From NCBI RefSeq assembly GCF_002646595.1, contig NZ_PDUD01000019.1, positions 173,128 to 237,127 on the forward strand: a stretch of DNA of 64,000 nt, in the 5' to 3' direction. This document shows, one piece after another, positions 1 to 9,048 of the stretch. Position numbers and translations under genes: made by a program. Within the stretch, counting starts at the first letter, position 1, and each line of letters begins with the position of its first letter. The notes under the pieces were generated by a model that had not been told where the DNA came from, ran no database searches, and saw nothing but the letters and a program-made list of their open reading frames with translations. The DNA comes from Flavilitoribacter nigricans DSM 23189 = NBRC 102662 (GTDB lineage Bacteria > Bacteroidota > Bacteroidia > Chitinophagales > Saprospiraceae).

Positions 1-501
1 GCAGGATGGTTGCTTTGGCCGACCCCTCCCGAACCAACAGCGGAATCGGATCAACTGGCAGACAGCACCACCGTTGAGCTCCCCACTGAACAGAACGCGG
101 AAGCCGGTACGATCAAGGAACCGATCCTGGAACCGGAAACGGATAACACGCCAAGCAAACCGGCCACCCAACCGCCCCAAATGAGTACGGAGGTCGCTTC
201 GGAAGTCGATAAAGCCGCAGCTGCCGTCGTGAAGGAAACGGAAAAAGCCGCCGCTCCTCCTCCCGCCAAAACGTTTAAGGTTAATATTACCCGCAACAGC
301 AACATGAGTGATGCCGCTATCTATGTGGATGGTGAACGGGCAACTATTCTAAACAGTACGCTGGTTGTCACCACCATCAGGGTCACGGAAAAAAGCGGGA
401 TGCATGTTTTCGAACTGAGAAAGGCCGGAGGAAATAACGATTGTAAAAAAGAATTGCTCATTACCGAGGATAACCAGCGGATTAATTTTACCTGTCAGTA
501 A
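1..501 (+). CDS. C-terminal part of a membrane-anchored protein with a PEGA-like tail (5' truncated)
   Basis: The reading frame is open from the first base, so the gene begins upstream of the window; a TTG at 10 is only an internal codon. The first visible residues (AGWLLWP) look like the end of a transmembrane helix. A Pro/Glu/Thr/Ala-rich linker of about 85 residues follows, then a C-terminal domain of about 75 residues with alternating beta-type sequence (VYVDG-like turn at IYVDGERA, a closing FELRKAG strand, two cysteines near the end). The arrangement resembles a PEGA-like domain carried outside the membrane after a proline-rich stalk, as seen at the end of some kinases and secreted proteins. 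The catalytic part, if any, lies outside the window, so no function is assigned. Confidence 0.6.
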   Translation, partial: AGWLLWPTPPEPTAESDQLADSTTVELPTEQNAEAGTIKEPILEPETDNTPSKPATQPPQMSTEVASEVDKAAAAVVKETEKAAAPPPAKTFKVNITRNSNMSDAAIYVDGERATILNSTLVVTTIRVTEKSGMHVFELRKAGGNNDCKKELLITEDNQRINFTCQ

Positions 502-591
502 GCCCGATTTCCAGTTAGGTTTTCTCCGACCCGCAATTGGGATTTTTTCTCCGAGTGGAAGTGCCGAACATTGAAAATTAATAATGCTTGT

Positions 592-772
592 CTTCACCGC
601 GAAGGCCGCGAAGCCGCGAAGGTTTAAAATGACTTATTTCGAGAAAATTTGCCTCGGCAAATTTATCGAAGCTCTTTGCGGTCTCTATAATCAAGATCGC
701 GAAGGTTTGAGAATTTGCCTGCGGCAAAATCACAAAAACTTAGTGTCTTTGCGCCTCGGCGGTGAAATTCAG
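592..772. repeat. Non-coding inverted-repeat element with two internal hairpins
   Basis: The ends are imperfect inverted copies: TTCACCGCGAAGGCCGCG at the left and the reverse complement of GCGCCTCGGCGGTGAA at the right. Inside are two hairpins: AAATTTGCC/GGCAAATTT at 645-664 (perfect 9-bp stem, 2-base loop) and AATTTGCC/GGCAAAAT at 712-730 (one mismatch). A short open frame (584-796) crosses the element, but its protein is low-complexity and follows the repeat, so I do not call it a gene. Similar elements with GCGAAGGCGCGAAG-type ends are scattered between genes in many environmental bacteria. It fills most of the 350-base gap 502-850. Confidence 0.65.
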
Positions 773-850
773 TCATTTCTGGTTTTAAATTATTAATGTT
801 CCTCACTGGAAGTCGGAGTAACGTATACTTCAATAACTAAACCAATCAAA

Positions 851-2026
851 ATGAAATCACTATCTCCAGTCTTATTCTTTTTTTCTCTATTGATCAGCAT
901 TAGTGCGTTTTCGCAAAAAGAGGTCTGCAAAGACATTTATGTCTGGGATTTCACCGATGAAAACGGCCAGAAAACCCAGCATACCAAAATGCTTACCCAG
1001 GAAGTGGAAGATGCGCTAACGGCAACCAGTTGCCGGGTCTTACAAAGGCGCAACTACGCCAGCCTTTCCGAACAGATCGACAACGAAAATGCCATACAGA
1101 CCATCGAAGGAATGTCCGGTACGATCAGCAATGAACTGCAATCCATTAAAGCGGAAACCGTCCTTTTCGGGAAGGTGCAAATGGACTTTTCGGGAAACAT
1201 TATGCTGGCGGTTTCCTTCCAGAGTCTGCTCACCAAGGAGATCCTCAAATCGGAATCGGTAATGCTCGCCGGGGAGGATGCCCATAATATCGGTAAGCGG
1301 AAGCAAAAGATCGCGGCCTTCATCTCCCACTGCGTAGGCCCCAAAATAATTACCAATGAGGAAACCAATTACTGGCGACAGGCCCAGCAGTTAGATACGC
1401 CCGAAGCCTATCGGAAATATCTGGCCACTTATCCCGGTGGTCAGTACCGCAGCGAAGCGGAAGCCATCCTTGCTGATCTGGAAGTCTGGCAGGAAATTCA
1501 GAACAGTAAGAACACCAGACGCAAGATCAAGGCGCTGACGGAATACACCGAAAACCAGCAGGTCTACCATTACCAGGAAGCCCGGGATCAGTTGGAAGAT
1601 CTACTTTGGAGCAATGCCAGTTACGATGACTATATGCGACTTTACCCGGATGGGAAATATGCCGACAACGTAAAAGGAAAATACGAAGAACAGTTGTACA
1701 GTGGGGTACTGGACCGGCCCGGCTATTATGCGGAAAAATACCTCGGAGCTTTCCCCAATGGAAAATACGTTGAGCAGGTGAAAGCCAAATATGAGGATTA
1801 TCTCTACGCCGAAGCCGTGAAAAATCCTAAATTTCGGATTGCCGATTACATCGAGGAATTTCCTCAGGGAAAATACATCAGCAAACTGGATGAGATCTAT
1901 TGGAATACGGAGATAACTTCCTCCACCTCCACCATTGTTTCCCGCTATTCCTATCGGCAATACCTGGCGCTATTTCCCAACGGCAAATACGCCAAAGAAG
2001 CCAAGAGTAAGTCGGGGAAAAATTAA
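851..2026 (+). CDS. Secreted protein with CsgG/LpoB-like domain and C-terminal YxxYLxxFPxGKY repeats
   Basis: A Sec signal peptide (residues 1-22, ending SAFSQ) is followed by a domain (about 25-170) patterned like the CsgG/FlgO/LpoB fold: an early VWDF strand, a helix ending in LQRRNYASL, then VLFGKVQMDF strands. From about residue 183 to the end are roughly five degenerate repeats of 30-45 residues, each with a core like YLATYPGGQY, YMRLYPDGKY, YLGAFPNGKY, YIEEFPQGKY, YLALFPNGKY. These look like short TPR-like helical hairpins, common in exported Bacteroidota proteins. The role is probably periplasmic or outer-membrane scaffolding; no catalytic motif is visible. The sulfatase gene follows after only 29 bases on the same strand, so co-transcription is possible. 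Confidence 0.7.
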   Translation: MKSLSPVLFFFSLLISISAFSQKEVCKDIYVWDFTDENGQKTQHTKMLTQEVEDALTATSCRVLQRRNYASLSEQIDNENAIQTIEGMSGTISNELQSIKAETVLFGKVQMDFSGNIMLAVSFQSLLTKEILKSESVMLAGEDAHNIGKRKQKIAAFISHCVGPKIITNEETNYWRQAQQLDTPEAYRKYLATYPGGQYRSEAEAILADLEVWQEIQNSKNTRRKIKALTEYTENQQVYHYQEARDQLEDLLWSNASYDDYMRLYPDGKYADNVKGKYEEQLYSGVLDRPGYYAEKYLGAFPNGKYVEQVKAKYEDYLYAEAVKNPKFRIADYIEEFPQGKYISKLDEIYWNTEITSSTSTIVSRYSYRQYLALFPNGKYAKEAKSKSGKN

Positions 2027-2055
2027 CCAAGCCTAATAATGCTTAAAACATACCA

Positions 2056-3480
2056 ATGAAAAGAAACGCGCTCCAACTTTTGTTCCTACTGGCCACCCCG
2101 TTCTTGCTGTTTACAAATTGCAATGAAGCCCCGACCGAAACCAATTCGGATACCGCTTCGGGACCTCCGAACATCATCGTGCTACTCGCCGATGACCTCG
2201 GCTACGGGGACCTGTCCGCCTACGGCAGTCAGTCGATCCACACGCCGAATATTGATGCGCTGGCCGCGGCCGGTATGAAATTCACCCGTTTCTACGCCGG
2301 ATCGGCGGTGTGCTCCCCCTCGCGGGCCAGTCTGCTGACGGGAAAGTTCCCGCTGCGTTTTGATATCCGCCAACACTTTGACGACCGAGAAATGCACCTG
2401 CCGGCCGGGACCCTGACGTTCCCCCGGGTACTGCAGCAGAACGGATACCGGACAGCCCACATCGGCAAGTGGCACCTGGGCGGCATTCGCATTCAGGACT
2501 TTACGGCCCGCACCGCCGGGGAAGCCGCCAATCCGGGGCCGCTGCAACACGGCTTCGATCATTACCTCTGCAATATCGAGGACCCGTTGGTTCGGCCGGA
2601 ACTGATCCGTGAACGCAAATTGTACCGCGAAGGAGGCAAAACCCTGGTGCGTAACGACCGACGGATCGACGAGATCCCCAAACACTGGACGGAGATCAAG
2701 GTGGACGAAGCGATCAATGTCATCGAGGAAAGCCGGAAGGCCGATCAGCCGTTCTTTGTCAACCTCTGGTTTGATGTGCCGCACACCCCCTACGAACCGG
2801 CGCCGGAACGCCACCTGTCCGTTTACGAAAAAATGGGTGTGAAGGGGGATCAGCTCTGGTTCCGGTCCATGGTCTCCCATCTGGATGAACAGATCGGGCG
2901 CCTGATCGATCATCTGGAAACCTCCGGTCTATTGGAGAATACCATCATCGTTTTCACTTCGGATAACGGTCCGGCCTATCAGGGAAGTCCGGGACCGTTT
3001 AAAGGAGGAAAGACCGACCTGCACGAAGGTGGCATCCGGGTGCCGATGATCGCCGTCTGGCCCAACCGTATCCCGGCCAATACGTATTCTTTCCAGACCG
3101 CCCATATGACGGACCTGTTTCCCACACTCTCCGCGCTGGCCGGTATTGAGGTCGAAGCTTCCGATCTCGACGGGATGGATCTGTCCCAACACCTGCTGGA
3201 GCAAACACCCCTCGAGCGCGGGGTATTACTCTGGCAAATGGACCTGTATAAACACTTCCAGAACCAGGGCCCCAAACCCACGCCCTACGCTACGACCGTG
3301 GCGATGAACGAAAATTGGAAACTCCTGGCCGACAGCCTCCAGACTACCGAATTATTCGATCTGGAAGCCGATCACCGGGAATTATACAATCAGCTGGGAC
3401 AACAGGATTCCATCGAACAATTGCTGCATACCGAAATGAGATCCTTCCTCGCCGCACCGAGAAAGTCCTGGAAAAAGTGA
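2056..3480 (+). CDS. Type I sulfatase (arylsulfatase A family), lipoprotein
   Basis: Hydrolyses sulfate esters, probably of sulfated glycans, outside the cytoplasm. A lipoprotein signal peptide ends at Cys22 (LFTNC). The metal site ADDLGYGD lies at residues 45-52. The formylglycine motif CSPSR is at 86-90, with Cys86 the residue matured to formylglycine by a separate enzyme. GKWHLGG is at 137-143, and a second metal-binding segment, TSDNGPAYQG, is near residue 302. The length (474 aa) is normal for the family. The substrate cannot be read from sequence. No SusC/SusD pair or other glycan genes sit beside it, so it is not part of an obvious polysaccharide locus, although a pectin enzyme lies 36 kb away. 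Confidence 0.93.
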   Translation: MKRNALQLLFLLATPFLLFTNCNEAPTETNSDTASGPPNIIVLLADDLGYGDLSAYGSQSIHTPNIDALAAAGMKFTRFYAGSAVCSPSRASLLTGKFPLRFDIRQHFDDREMHLPAGTLTFPRVLQQNGYRTAHIGKWHLGGIRIQDFTARTAGEAANPGPLQHGFDHYLCNIEDPLVRPELIRERKLYREGGKTLVRNDRRIDEIPKHWTEIKVDEAINVIEESRKADQPFFVNLWFDVPHTPYEPAPERHLSVYEKMGVKGDQLWFRSMVSHLDEQIGRLIDHLETSGLLENTIIVFTSDNGPAYQGSPGPFKGGKTDLHEGGIRVPMIAVWPNRIPANTYSFQTAHMTDLFPTLSALAGIEVEASDLDGMDLSQHLLEQTPLERGVLLWQMDLYKHFQNQGPKPTPYATTVAMNENWKLLADSLQTTELFDLEADHRELYNQLGQQDSIEQLLHTEMRSFLAAPRKSWKK

Positions 3481-3565
3481 CCGATAATTGGAATCGGTTA
3501 CGATTTTAAATATATTGTGTGTTATTTTACAAGATAAAACATAAAATTACATCCAATAAATTTCC

Positions 3566-5983
3566 ATGAAGGTCTGTATTGCCGAAAAGCCAAGTGTTGC
3601 CCGTGAGATCGCCTACATTCTGGGGGCCCGGTCCCGTCAGGACGGATACCTGGAAGGCAACGGCTATTGCGTCACCTGGACGTTCGGGCACCTCTGTACG
3701 CTCAAAGAACCGGATGACTATCAGGCCGACTGGAAAAAATGGAATCTGCAGACCCTGCCCATTCTACCGGACAATTTCGGGATCAAACTCATCGGCAACA
3801 AAGGCGGGAAAAAACAATTCGGCGTCATCAAAAAACTGCTGAAACAGGCCAGCCTGGTGATCAATTGCGGGGATGCCGGACAGGAGGGGGAACTGATCCA
3901 GCGCTGGGTGCTCGAACAGGCCAAATACCGGGGCAAAGTGCAACGCCTCTGGATCTCCTCCCTGACACCGGAAGCGATCCGCGACGGGTTTCAGCAATTG
4001 AAAGACGCCGGCGAATTCGATAACCTCTACCACGCGGGCCGCTCCCGGGCCATCGGCGACTGGCTGCTGGGCATGAACGCCACCCGGCTCTACACCCTGA
4101 AGTACGGCGGATACAAACAGGTACTGTCCGTCGGGCGGGTCCAGACCCCTACCCTGGCTATGCTGGTAGAACGGCACAAAGAGATCGAGAACTTCGTACC
4201 GACCACTTACTGGGAACTCGAAACGCTCTACCGGGAAACGGTGTTTCAGTGCGAAAAGGGACGCTTTCTTAAAAAGGAAGATGGAGAGGCTCTGTTGAAG
4301 CAGGTAAACGGACAGGTCTTCACGATACTTTCCTCCGAACGAAAAAAAGGCAAGGAGTATCCTCCGAATCTTTTCGACCTGACCAGCCTGCAGGTGAACG
4401 CCAACAAGCGTTTCGGGTTCACGGCGGACAAGACCCTCAAGATCGTACAGAAACTCTACGAGCAAAAACTGGTGACCTACCCGCGGGTGGATACCGTTTA
4501 TCTGCCCAACGATCAATATCCCAAGATCGCGGGTATTCTCGGTAAACTGAGCCAGTACGCCCAGTTTACCCAGCCCCTCCTGGGCAAAACGATCCGTAAA
4601 TCAGCCAAGGTATTTAATGATAAAAAAGTAACCGATCACCACGCTATCATTCCTACCGGACAGGAAAAATCCCTGCCGATCGATGAGCAGCGGATCTACG
4701 ATGCCATCACCCGCCGCTTCATTGCGGCCTTCTATCCGGACTGTATCGTGGCGAAAACTACGGTGATCGGCGAAGCAGCTGAAATCCGGTTTAAGGCTAC
4801 CGGCAAGGAGATCCTGGAACAGGGATGGCGGGTACTCTACCCCAAGCCTCCCGCTAAAGCCGGAGATAAAAAAGGAAAAACCGATAGCAAAAAGGAAGAC
4901 GAAAAGATATTGCCCAATTTCACGGAAGGAGAACAGGGACCCCACCAACCGAACCTGGCGGAAAAACAAACGACTCCGCCCAAGAACTACACCGAAGCGA
5001 CCCTTTTGCGGGCCATGGAAACCGCCGGTAAAAAAATTGACGATGCCGATCTGCGGGAACTGATGAAGGCCAACGGGATCGGCCGACCCTCCACCCGGGC
5101 GAATATCATTGAGACCCTCTTTCGCCGAAAATATATCGAGCGCCGGAAAAAACTCATTCTACCGACGGAAATGGGTATCCAACTCATTGATACCATTCAA
5201 CACGAACTGTTGAAATCAGCCGAGCTGACCGGCCAGTGGGAAAAGCAATTACGGGACATCGAGGACGGCAGTCATACCGCCGAGCGCTTCATCGGCGATA
5301 TGGAAGCGATGGTCACCGGACTGGTCAAGGAGGTAAAGCAGGACGAAGCTGCCACCCGACTGGCCATGCCCCAGCGCCGGGGAGCGAATAAATGGCAGAA
5401 GCAAAAAAGTACCACGGAAAAACCGGCCGGTAAAACTCGCCCGAAGGCCGGTCCGGCCAGCAATAAACTCACGGAACAGTCCTGCCCGAAATGTCGTAAA
5501 GGTAAACTCCTGCGGGGTAAAACGGCCTACGGCTGCAGCCGCTGGCAGGAAGGCTGTGACTTTCGATTGCCCTTTGTGTATGCCGGGAAAACGATCTCCG
5601 AAAAGCAGTTGTCCCGCTTGCTCGCTAAAGGCAGTACCGTACAATTGAAAGGATTTAAGATGGCGGGCAGCAAGGAGGACGGCCGTTTGCATTTTGACGA
5701 TAATTACAAACTTTGGTTCGAGCCGAAAGACGCCCAGAGCGCTCTGGCAAAAGCGGCTTATCCGCCTCCCACCAAAACCAAGGTCAAACCTAAAGTGAAC
5801 GGGGCCAAACCGCCCTGCCCGAAGTGTGGGATCGGCCATATCATCCGGGGAAAAACCGCCTACGGTTGCAGCAATTGGCAGACCGGTTGCAGTTTCCGTT
5901 TTTCTTTCGATGAACTGCGCCGCATTGCTAACGGCCGGGCACTGACTAAAGAGCTGGTGCTCCAGATCCTCAATGGGGACTAA
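3566..5983 (+). CDS. topB: DNA topoisomerase III (type IA)
   Basis: Relaxes and decatenates DNA by single-strand passage. The N-terminus EKPSVAREIAYILGA begins the Toprim domain. The acidic metal-binding motif reads GDAGQEGE (Asp103-Glu109) rather than the textbook DPDREGE. SVGRVQTPTL follows at about 190, and the active-site tyrosine is Tyr305 in TYPRVD. The type IA core runs to about residue 600. After a basic linker (about 605-638) come two similar zinc-ribbon-like modules starting near Cys640 and residue 751, each with CPKC...GKTAYGCSxWQxGC. The length of 805 aa fits TopB with a C-terminal extension. ATG at 3566 is the natural start; it follows an AT-rich 85-base gap. The sulfatase upstream is functionally unrelated. 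Confidence 0.95.
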   Translation: MKVCIAEKPSVAREIAYILGARSRQDGYLEGNGYCVTWTFGHLCTLKEPDDYQADWKKWNLQTLPILPDNFGIKLIGNKGGKKQFGVIKKLLKQASLVINCGDAGQEGELIQRWVLEQAKYRGKVQRLWISSLTPEAIRDGFQQLKDAGEFDNLYHAGRSRAIGDWLLGMNATRLYTLKYGGYKQVLSVGRVQTPTLAMLVERHKEIENFVPTTYWELETLYRETVFQCEKGRFLKKEDGEALLKQVNGQVFTILSSERKKGKEYPPNLFDLTSLQVNANKRFGFTADKTLKIVQKLYEQKLVTYPRVDTVYLPNDQYPKIAGILGKLSQYAQFTQPLLGKTIRKSAKVFNDKKVTDHHAIIPTGQEKSLPIDEQRIYDAITRRFIAAFYPDCIVAKTTVIGEAAEIRFKATGKEILEQGWRVLYPKPPAKAGDKKGKTDSKKEDEKILPNFTEGEQGPHQPNLAEKQTTPPKNYTEATLLRAMETAGKKIDDADLRELMKANGIGRPSTRANIIETLFRRKYIERRKKLILPTEMGIQLIDTIQHELLKSAELTGQWEKQLRDIEDGSHTAERFIGDMEAMVTGLVKEVKQDEAATRLAMPQRRGANKWQKQKSTTEKPAGKTRPKAGPASNKLTEQSCPKCRKGKLLRGKTAYGCSRWQEGCDFRLPFVYAGKTISEKQLSRLLAKGSTVQLKGFKMAGSKEDGRLHFDDNYKLWFEPKDAQSALAKAAYPPPTKTKVKPKVNGAKPPCPKCGIGHIIRGKTAYGCSNWQTGCSFRFSFDELRRIANGRALTKELVLQILNGD

Positions 5984-6070
5984 TACCCACACCTCCGATT
6001 ACTCCGGCTTAGCAGCTAATTTTCCGCTTATTGACCACCAATATCACCTACTGAACCTAAAACCATCCGT

Positions 6071-6571
6071 ATGGCACTGACACCCATTCAGCAAGCGCTC
6101 AAAAGTCAATACCACTCGGCGCTTTTCACGTTGGAACAAACGATCCGGACTTGTCCGCCCGATCTGTGGACGGATCCGAAATACCCCAATCCCTACTGGC
6201 AGGTGGCCTACCACGCCCTGCATTATGCCCATCTCTATCTGGAGCAGCACCTGGAAGATTTCCAGGATTGGGAAAAACACCGGGAGGAACACCAGTGGTT
6301 TTCCAGTGAGAAAATGCTGACGCCCTATACGCCGGAAGAACTGTTGGAATATTGCCGGTTTTGTCGCGAAAAAGTGGATCGCGCTATGGAAAACCTGGAT
6401 CTGGATCATCCGGAAAGCGGTTTTTCCTGGTACCAGATGCCGAAACTCGAACACCAGATCGTCAATATCCGGCATATTCAGCACCACGCGGCCCAGTTGA
6501 CCGACCGACTGCGCAGCGGCCACGGACTGGGTACACCCTGGATACAGGGGGCGGATAAAATACCGGTTTGA
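6071..6571 (+). CDS. DinB-family four-helix protein
   Basis: A 166-aa soluble protein with the DinB/YfiT-like pattern: a first helix carrying Gln/Thr-rich contacts, a histidine segment YHALHYAH (His48, His51) and a late helix NIRHIQHHAAQL with several histidines. These are the usual positions of the metal-binding triad in this superfamily. Members include damage-inducible proteins and thiol-dependent S-transferases; the substrate here is unknown. The gene stands alone: it lies 87 bases after topB and about 120 before the PPOX-fold gene, all on the plus strand. Confidence 0.8.
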   Translation: MALTPIQQALKSQYHSALFTLEQTIRTCPPDLWTDPKYPNPYWQVAYHALHYAHLYLEQHLEDFQDWEKHREEHQWFSSEKMLTPYTPEELLEYCRFCREKVDRAMENLDLDHPESGFSWYQMPKLEHQIVNIRHIQHHAAQLTDRLRSGHGLGTPWIQGADKIPV

Positions 6572-6694
6572 AACGCGATGGGAAAGAAGTACAGCACCTA
6601 CCAAGCGCTTCCATCCCGAACATCAATTCTGAGGGCGTGTTCTTAAAGGGATAGTTCAATATTTATTATCTGCATTAGTAAACTTCAAAAAGCC

Positions 6695-7117
6695 ATGAAA
6701 AAATTATCCGTTAAGGACCTCGCTAAAAAAATGAAAGAGCTGGATTTTTGCATGATGACCACCGCGGACGGTCGCGGCAGCATGCACAGCCGCCCCATGA
6801 GTAACAACCGGGAAGTAGAATACGACGGTAATTCCTATTTCTTTTCCTACGAGGATACCGGCAAGATCCGTCAACTCCGCGAAAGCCCCCTGGTTTCTCT
6901 TACTTTCCAGGGAAAGGACATGCTGTTCATCCAGCTCTACGGGCACGCATCGATCATCACCCAGAAAGGCCGGATGAAAGAACACTGGTCAGACGATCTA
7001 AACCGCTGGTTCCCCGAAGGACTGGAAACGGAGGGCGTAGTGATGATCCACGTCGAAGGCAAGCGGGCTCACTACTGGGCTAAAGAAAATGAAGGAATGC
7101 TGCGACTGGATGAATAG
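6695..7117 (+). CDS. Pyridoxamine 5'-phosphate oxidase-fold flavoprotein (general stress protein 26-like)
   Basis: A 140-aa split-barrel flavin-binding protein. The start (KKMKELDFCMMTTADGRGSMHSRPM) matches the FMN-binding edge of the PPOX/general stress protein 26 group, followed by YFFSYEDTGKIRQLRESPLVSLTFQG and the C-terminal HVEGKRAHYWAKENEGML. It probably binds FMN, FAD or F420-like flavins; the physiological substrate is not known for this subgroup. ATG at 6695 is the first in frame and is preceded by AT-rich sequence typical of a Bacteroidota promoter region. No neighbour hints at a pathway. Confidence 0.85.
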   Translation: MKKLSVKDLAKKMKELDFCMMTTADGRGSMHSRPMSNNREVEYDGNSYFFSYEDTGKIRQLRESPLVSLTFQGKDMLFIQLYGHASIITQKGRMKEHWSDDLNRWFPEGLETEGVVMIHVEGKRAHYWAKENEGMLRLDE

Positions 7118-7150
7118 GAGATTCCGGTAGTAATTCCCCATAGATCGGAT

Positions 7151-7236
7151 GGCTTAGGAATTGTCTTAAAGCCCGCTCACTTTGATGTACAGCGTGGCTT
7201 CACTGATAGTAGAACTTTCGGGACAATTTCTAAGCC
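7151..7236. repeat. Inverted repeat between convergent genes
   Basis: GGCTTAGGAATTGTC (7151-7165) is matched by GACAATTTCTAAGCC (7222-7236), 14 of 15 positions complementary, with a 56-base loop. It lies between the stop of the plus-strand PPOX gene and the stop of the minus-strand gene at 7289. It could be a shared transcription terminator or a short mobile repeat; there is no clear T-run. Confidence 0.45.
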
Positions 7237-7288
7237 TATGATGCAAGTTTTCTCCAATCGAAATTAACCACAGAGAGCACTCCAACCC

Positions 7289-7897
7289 TCAACCATACCC
7301 ATTCGTCAACAAAATATACAACGAGTCATCGAGCAGAAAGGCTAACGCCAGATCGCGGCCCCGGCCTTCAAAATATCCGAGTTTGATGTATGCGGAATCG
7401 TAGTAATCGTCCACCTCATTGAGGAAATTGGTGGCTATACGGTAAGCCCGCCAGTCCGGGTCCGTTAATTGGAGCATTTCCAGTACCTCTTCGACCAGGA
7501 TGGAAGCCGATTCCCAGTCCAGAGTCGTTCCCGCCGTGCTTTTGGTGAAGTACTTTTTTTGCCCGGTGAGCAGATCCATCAGCAGCGCCTCGACCTCGTC
7601 CGCAGCGAGCGCCTGGCTACTGATCGTTTCGGTGCCGTTCCAGGTATTTCCGGGTTTTGGTAAGAGTACGGGCAGGTCGGCATTTTGGGGAAAGATCACT
7701 TCGACGTAATTGTTCCATTCCCTCCGAACGTCCTGCTTAACGAGTTCGAAATGAAAGTTTCCGGTCCGTAGATGCTGGAGTAGTAATTTTTCCAGATCAA
7801 AAGTCGACTGGGGCGTCCCCAGCTCCAACCAGAAAGCATTGGCGTTGGCGGCCGTATCCAGAGCATCCAGCAAACTATTGATCAGCGCCCAATTCAT
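7289..7897 (-). CDS. Hypothetical protein, 202 aa
   Basis: I do not recognise a family. The protein is soluble and acidic, mixed helix and strand, without signal peptide or membrane segment. The first 50 residues look helical (MNWALINSLLDALDTAAN), a central part has EVIFPQNADLPVLLPKPG, and the end DLALAFLLDDSLYILLTNGYG looks like two beta-strands. The start at 7897 gives the complete frame; a later ATG is not obvious. It runs in the same direction as the oxidoreductase gene upstream of it (58-base gap), so the two may share a transcript. Confidence 0.6.
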   Translation of the reverse strand: MNWALINSLLDALDTAANANAFWLELGTPQSTFDLEKLLLQHLRTGNFHFELVKQDVRREWNNYVEVIFPQNADLPVLLPKPGNTWNGTETISSQALAADEVEALLMDLLTGQKKYFTKSTAGTTLDWESASILVEEVLEMLQLTDPDWRAYRIATNFLNEVDDYYDSAYIKLGYFEGRGRDLALAFLLDDSLYILLTNGYG

Positions 7898-7955
7898 AGG
7901 TATTTGCAGTAATTATTGCGGTTGTCCGAACGAACCTAAACGGAGGGTACTTCAC

Positions 7956-8915
7956 TCAGATCCGGAGTACCACATTTCCCGTTTTTTGTCCGCTCTCGAC
8001 GTATCGAAACGCTTCGGCCGTAGCCTCCAGCGGATAGGTCCGGTCGATCACCGGTTTAAATTTCCCCGCTTCCGTCAAGGATCGGACCTCCCGGATGGTA
8101 GCCTGGATGTCCGATGGGACGGGGAAAATAACTTTTTTTCCGCCCAAAACCGGTGTTGACAGGGCATAAAAAATATTCTGGGCCATCCAGCCCAGTTCGG
8201 AAGAAATATAAGTGCCACCGGGAAGCAGAACCGGTTTGCAGCGATTGAAGGAACTTTTCCCTACCGCGTCGAAAACAAAATGATACTGCTCCGGATCCCG
8301 GGTAAAATCCTCCTGCTCGTAATCGATCACCCGATCAGCCCCCAGGGATCGCATCAGCTCTACATTTTTGGTATTACAGACGGCCGTGGCATAAGCTCCA
8401 CGGGATTTTACCATTTGCAGGGCAGCCGATCCGATGGCCCCGCTGGCTCCGTTCACCAGTACCTTATTTTCGGGGCGCAGATCAATTTTATTGATAAAGT
8501 TGCGGGCGTAATGTGCCCCTTCCAGGCAGGCTACTGCATCTTCGTAGCTGGTATTTTCGGGCATGAGTCCGATGCCTTTGTCGGCCGGAAAGGTCAGATA
8601 CTCCGCGTGGGAGTTCAAACCGCTGTCGTCAAAACCGAATACCCGGTCCCCAACCGCAAAGTCTTTCACGCCCGCACCGACCGCCTCGATCTCACCGGCA
8701 AAATCCGTTCCGGTGGCCAGGAGTTTTGGCCGGGAAAGGCCGGTGATTAAGCGCAGCACAAAAGGCTCCGCGCGCAGGATACCGCAATCGGTACGATTGA
8801 CGGTAGCGGCGTGCACCCGTATCAGGACTTCATTTTCTTTGGGAACCGGTCTGGCAACTTCCTGATAGATCAATACATCCGGCGAGCCGTAACGGGGATG
8901 GAGGATGGCGTGCAT
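7956..8915 (-). CDS. Zinc-independent medium-chain dehydrogenase, quinone oxidoreductase type
   Basis: A 319-aa NAD(P)-dependent oxidoreductase. The GroES-like half (residues 1-about 125) begins MHAILHPRYGSPDVL and contains GTDFAGEIEAVG and VGDRVFG. The Rossmann half carries NGASGAIGSAALQM with the nucleotide-binding glycines at 156-162. Cysteine clusters for structural zinc are absent, as in quinone oxidoreductases and plant-type enone reductases. It probably reduces quinones or alpha,beta-unsaturated carbonyls with NAD(P)H. The gene is transcribed away from the large T9SS gene's terminator; the 250 bases upstream (8916-9166) hold two hairpins but no other gene. Confidence 0.9.
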   Translation of the reverse strand: MHAILHPRYGSPDVLIYQEVARPVPKENEVLIRVHAATVNRTDCGILRAEPFVLRLITGLSRPKLLATGTDFAGEIEAVGAGVKDFAVGDRVFGFDDSGLNSHAEYLTFPADKGIGLMPENTSYEDAVACLEGAHYARNFINKIDLRPENKVLVNGASGAIGSAALQMVKSRGAYATAVCNTKNVELMRSLGADRVIDYEQEDFTRDPEQYHFVFDAVGKSSFNRCKPVLLPGGTYISSELGWMAQNIFYALSTPVLGGKKVIFPVPSDIQATIREVRSLTEAGKFKPVIDRTYPLEATAEAFRYVESGQKTGNVVLRI

Positions 8916-9048
8916 AGGTTTAAGGTGTCAGTTGATTAATGAGCCCCAAACTAAATGCACCCCTGACGGATAGACTATTCTTTTCGACGAACAACGCGGA
9001 TGTAAGGCCGGAGGTTTTCCGCGTGATCCGACGAATTGGGTTCACCCC

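Noticed and set aside
584-796. A 70-codon plus-strand open frame
   Set aside because: It runs through the inverted-repeat element; its translation follows the repeat and shows no protein features.
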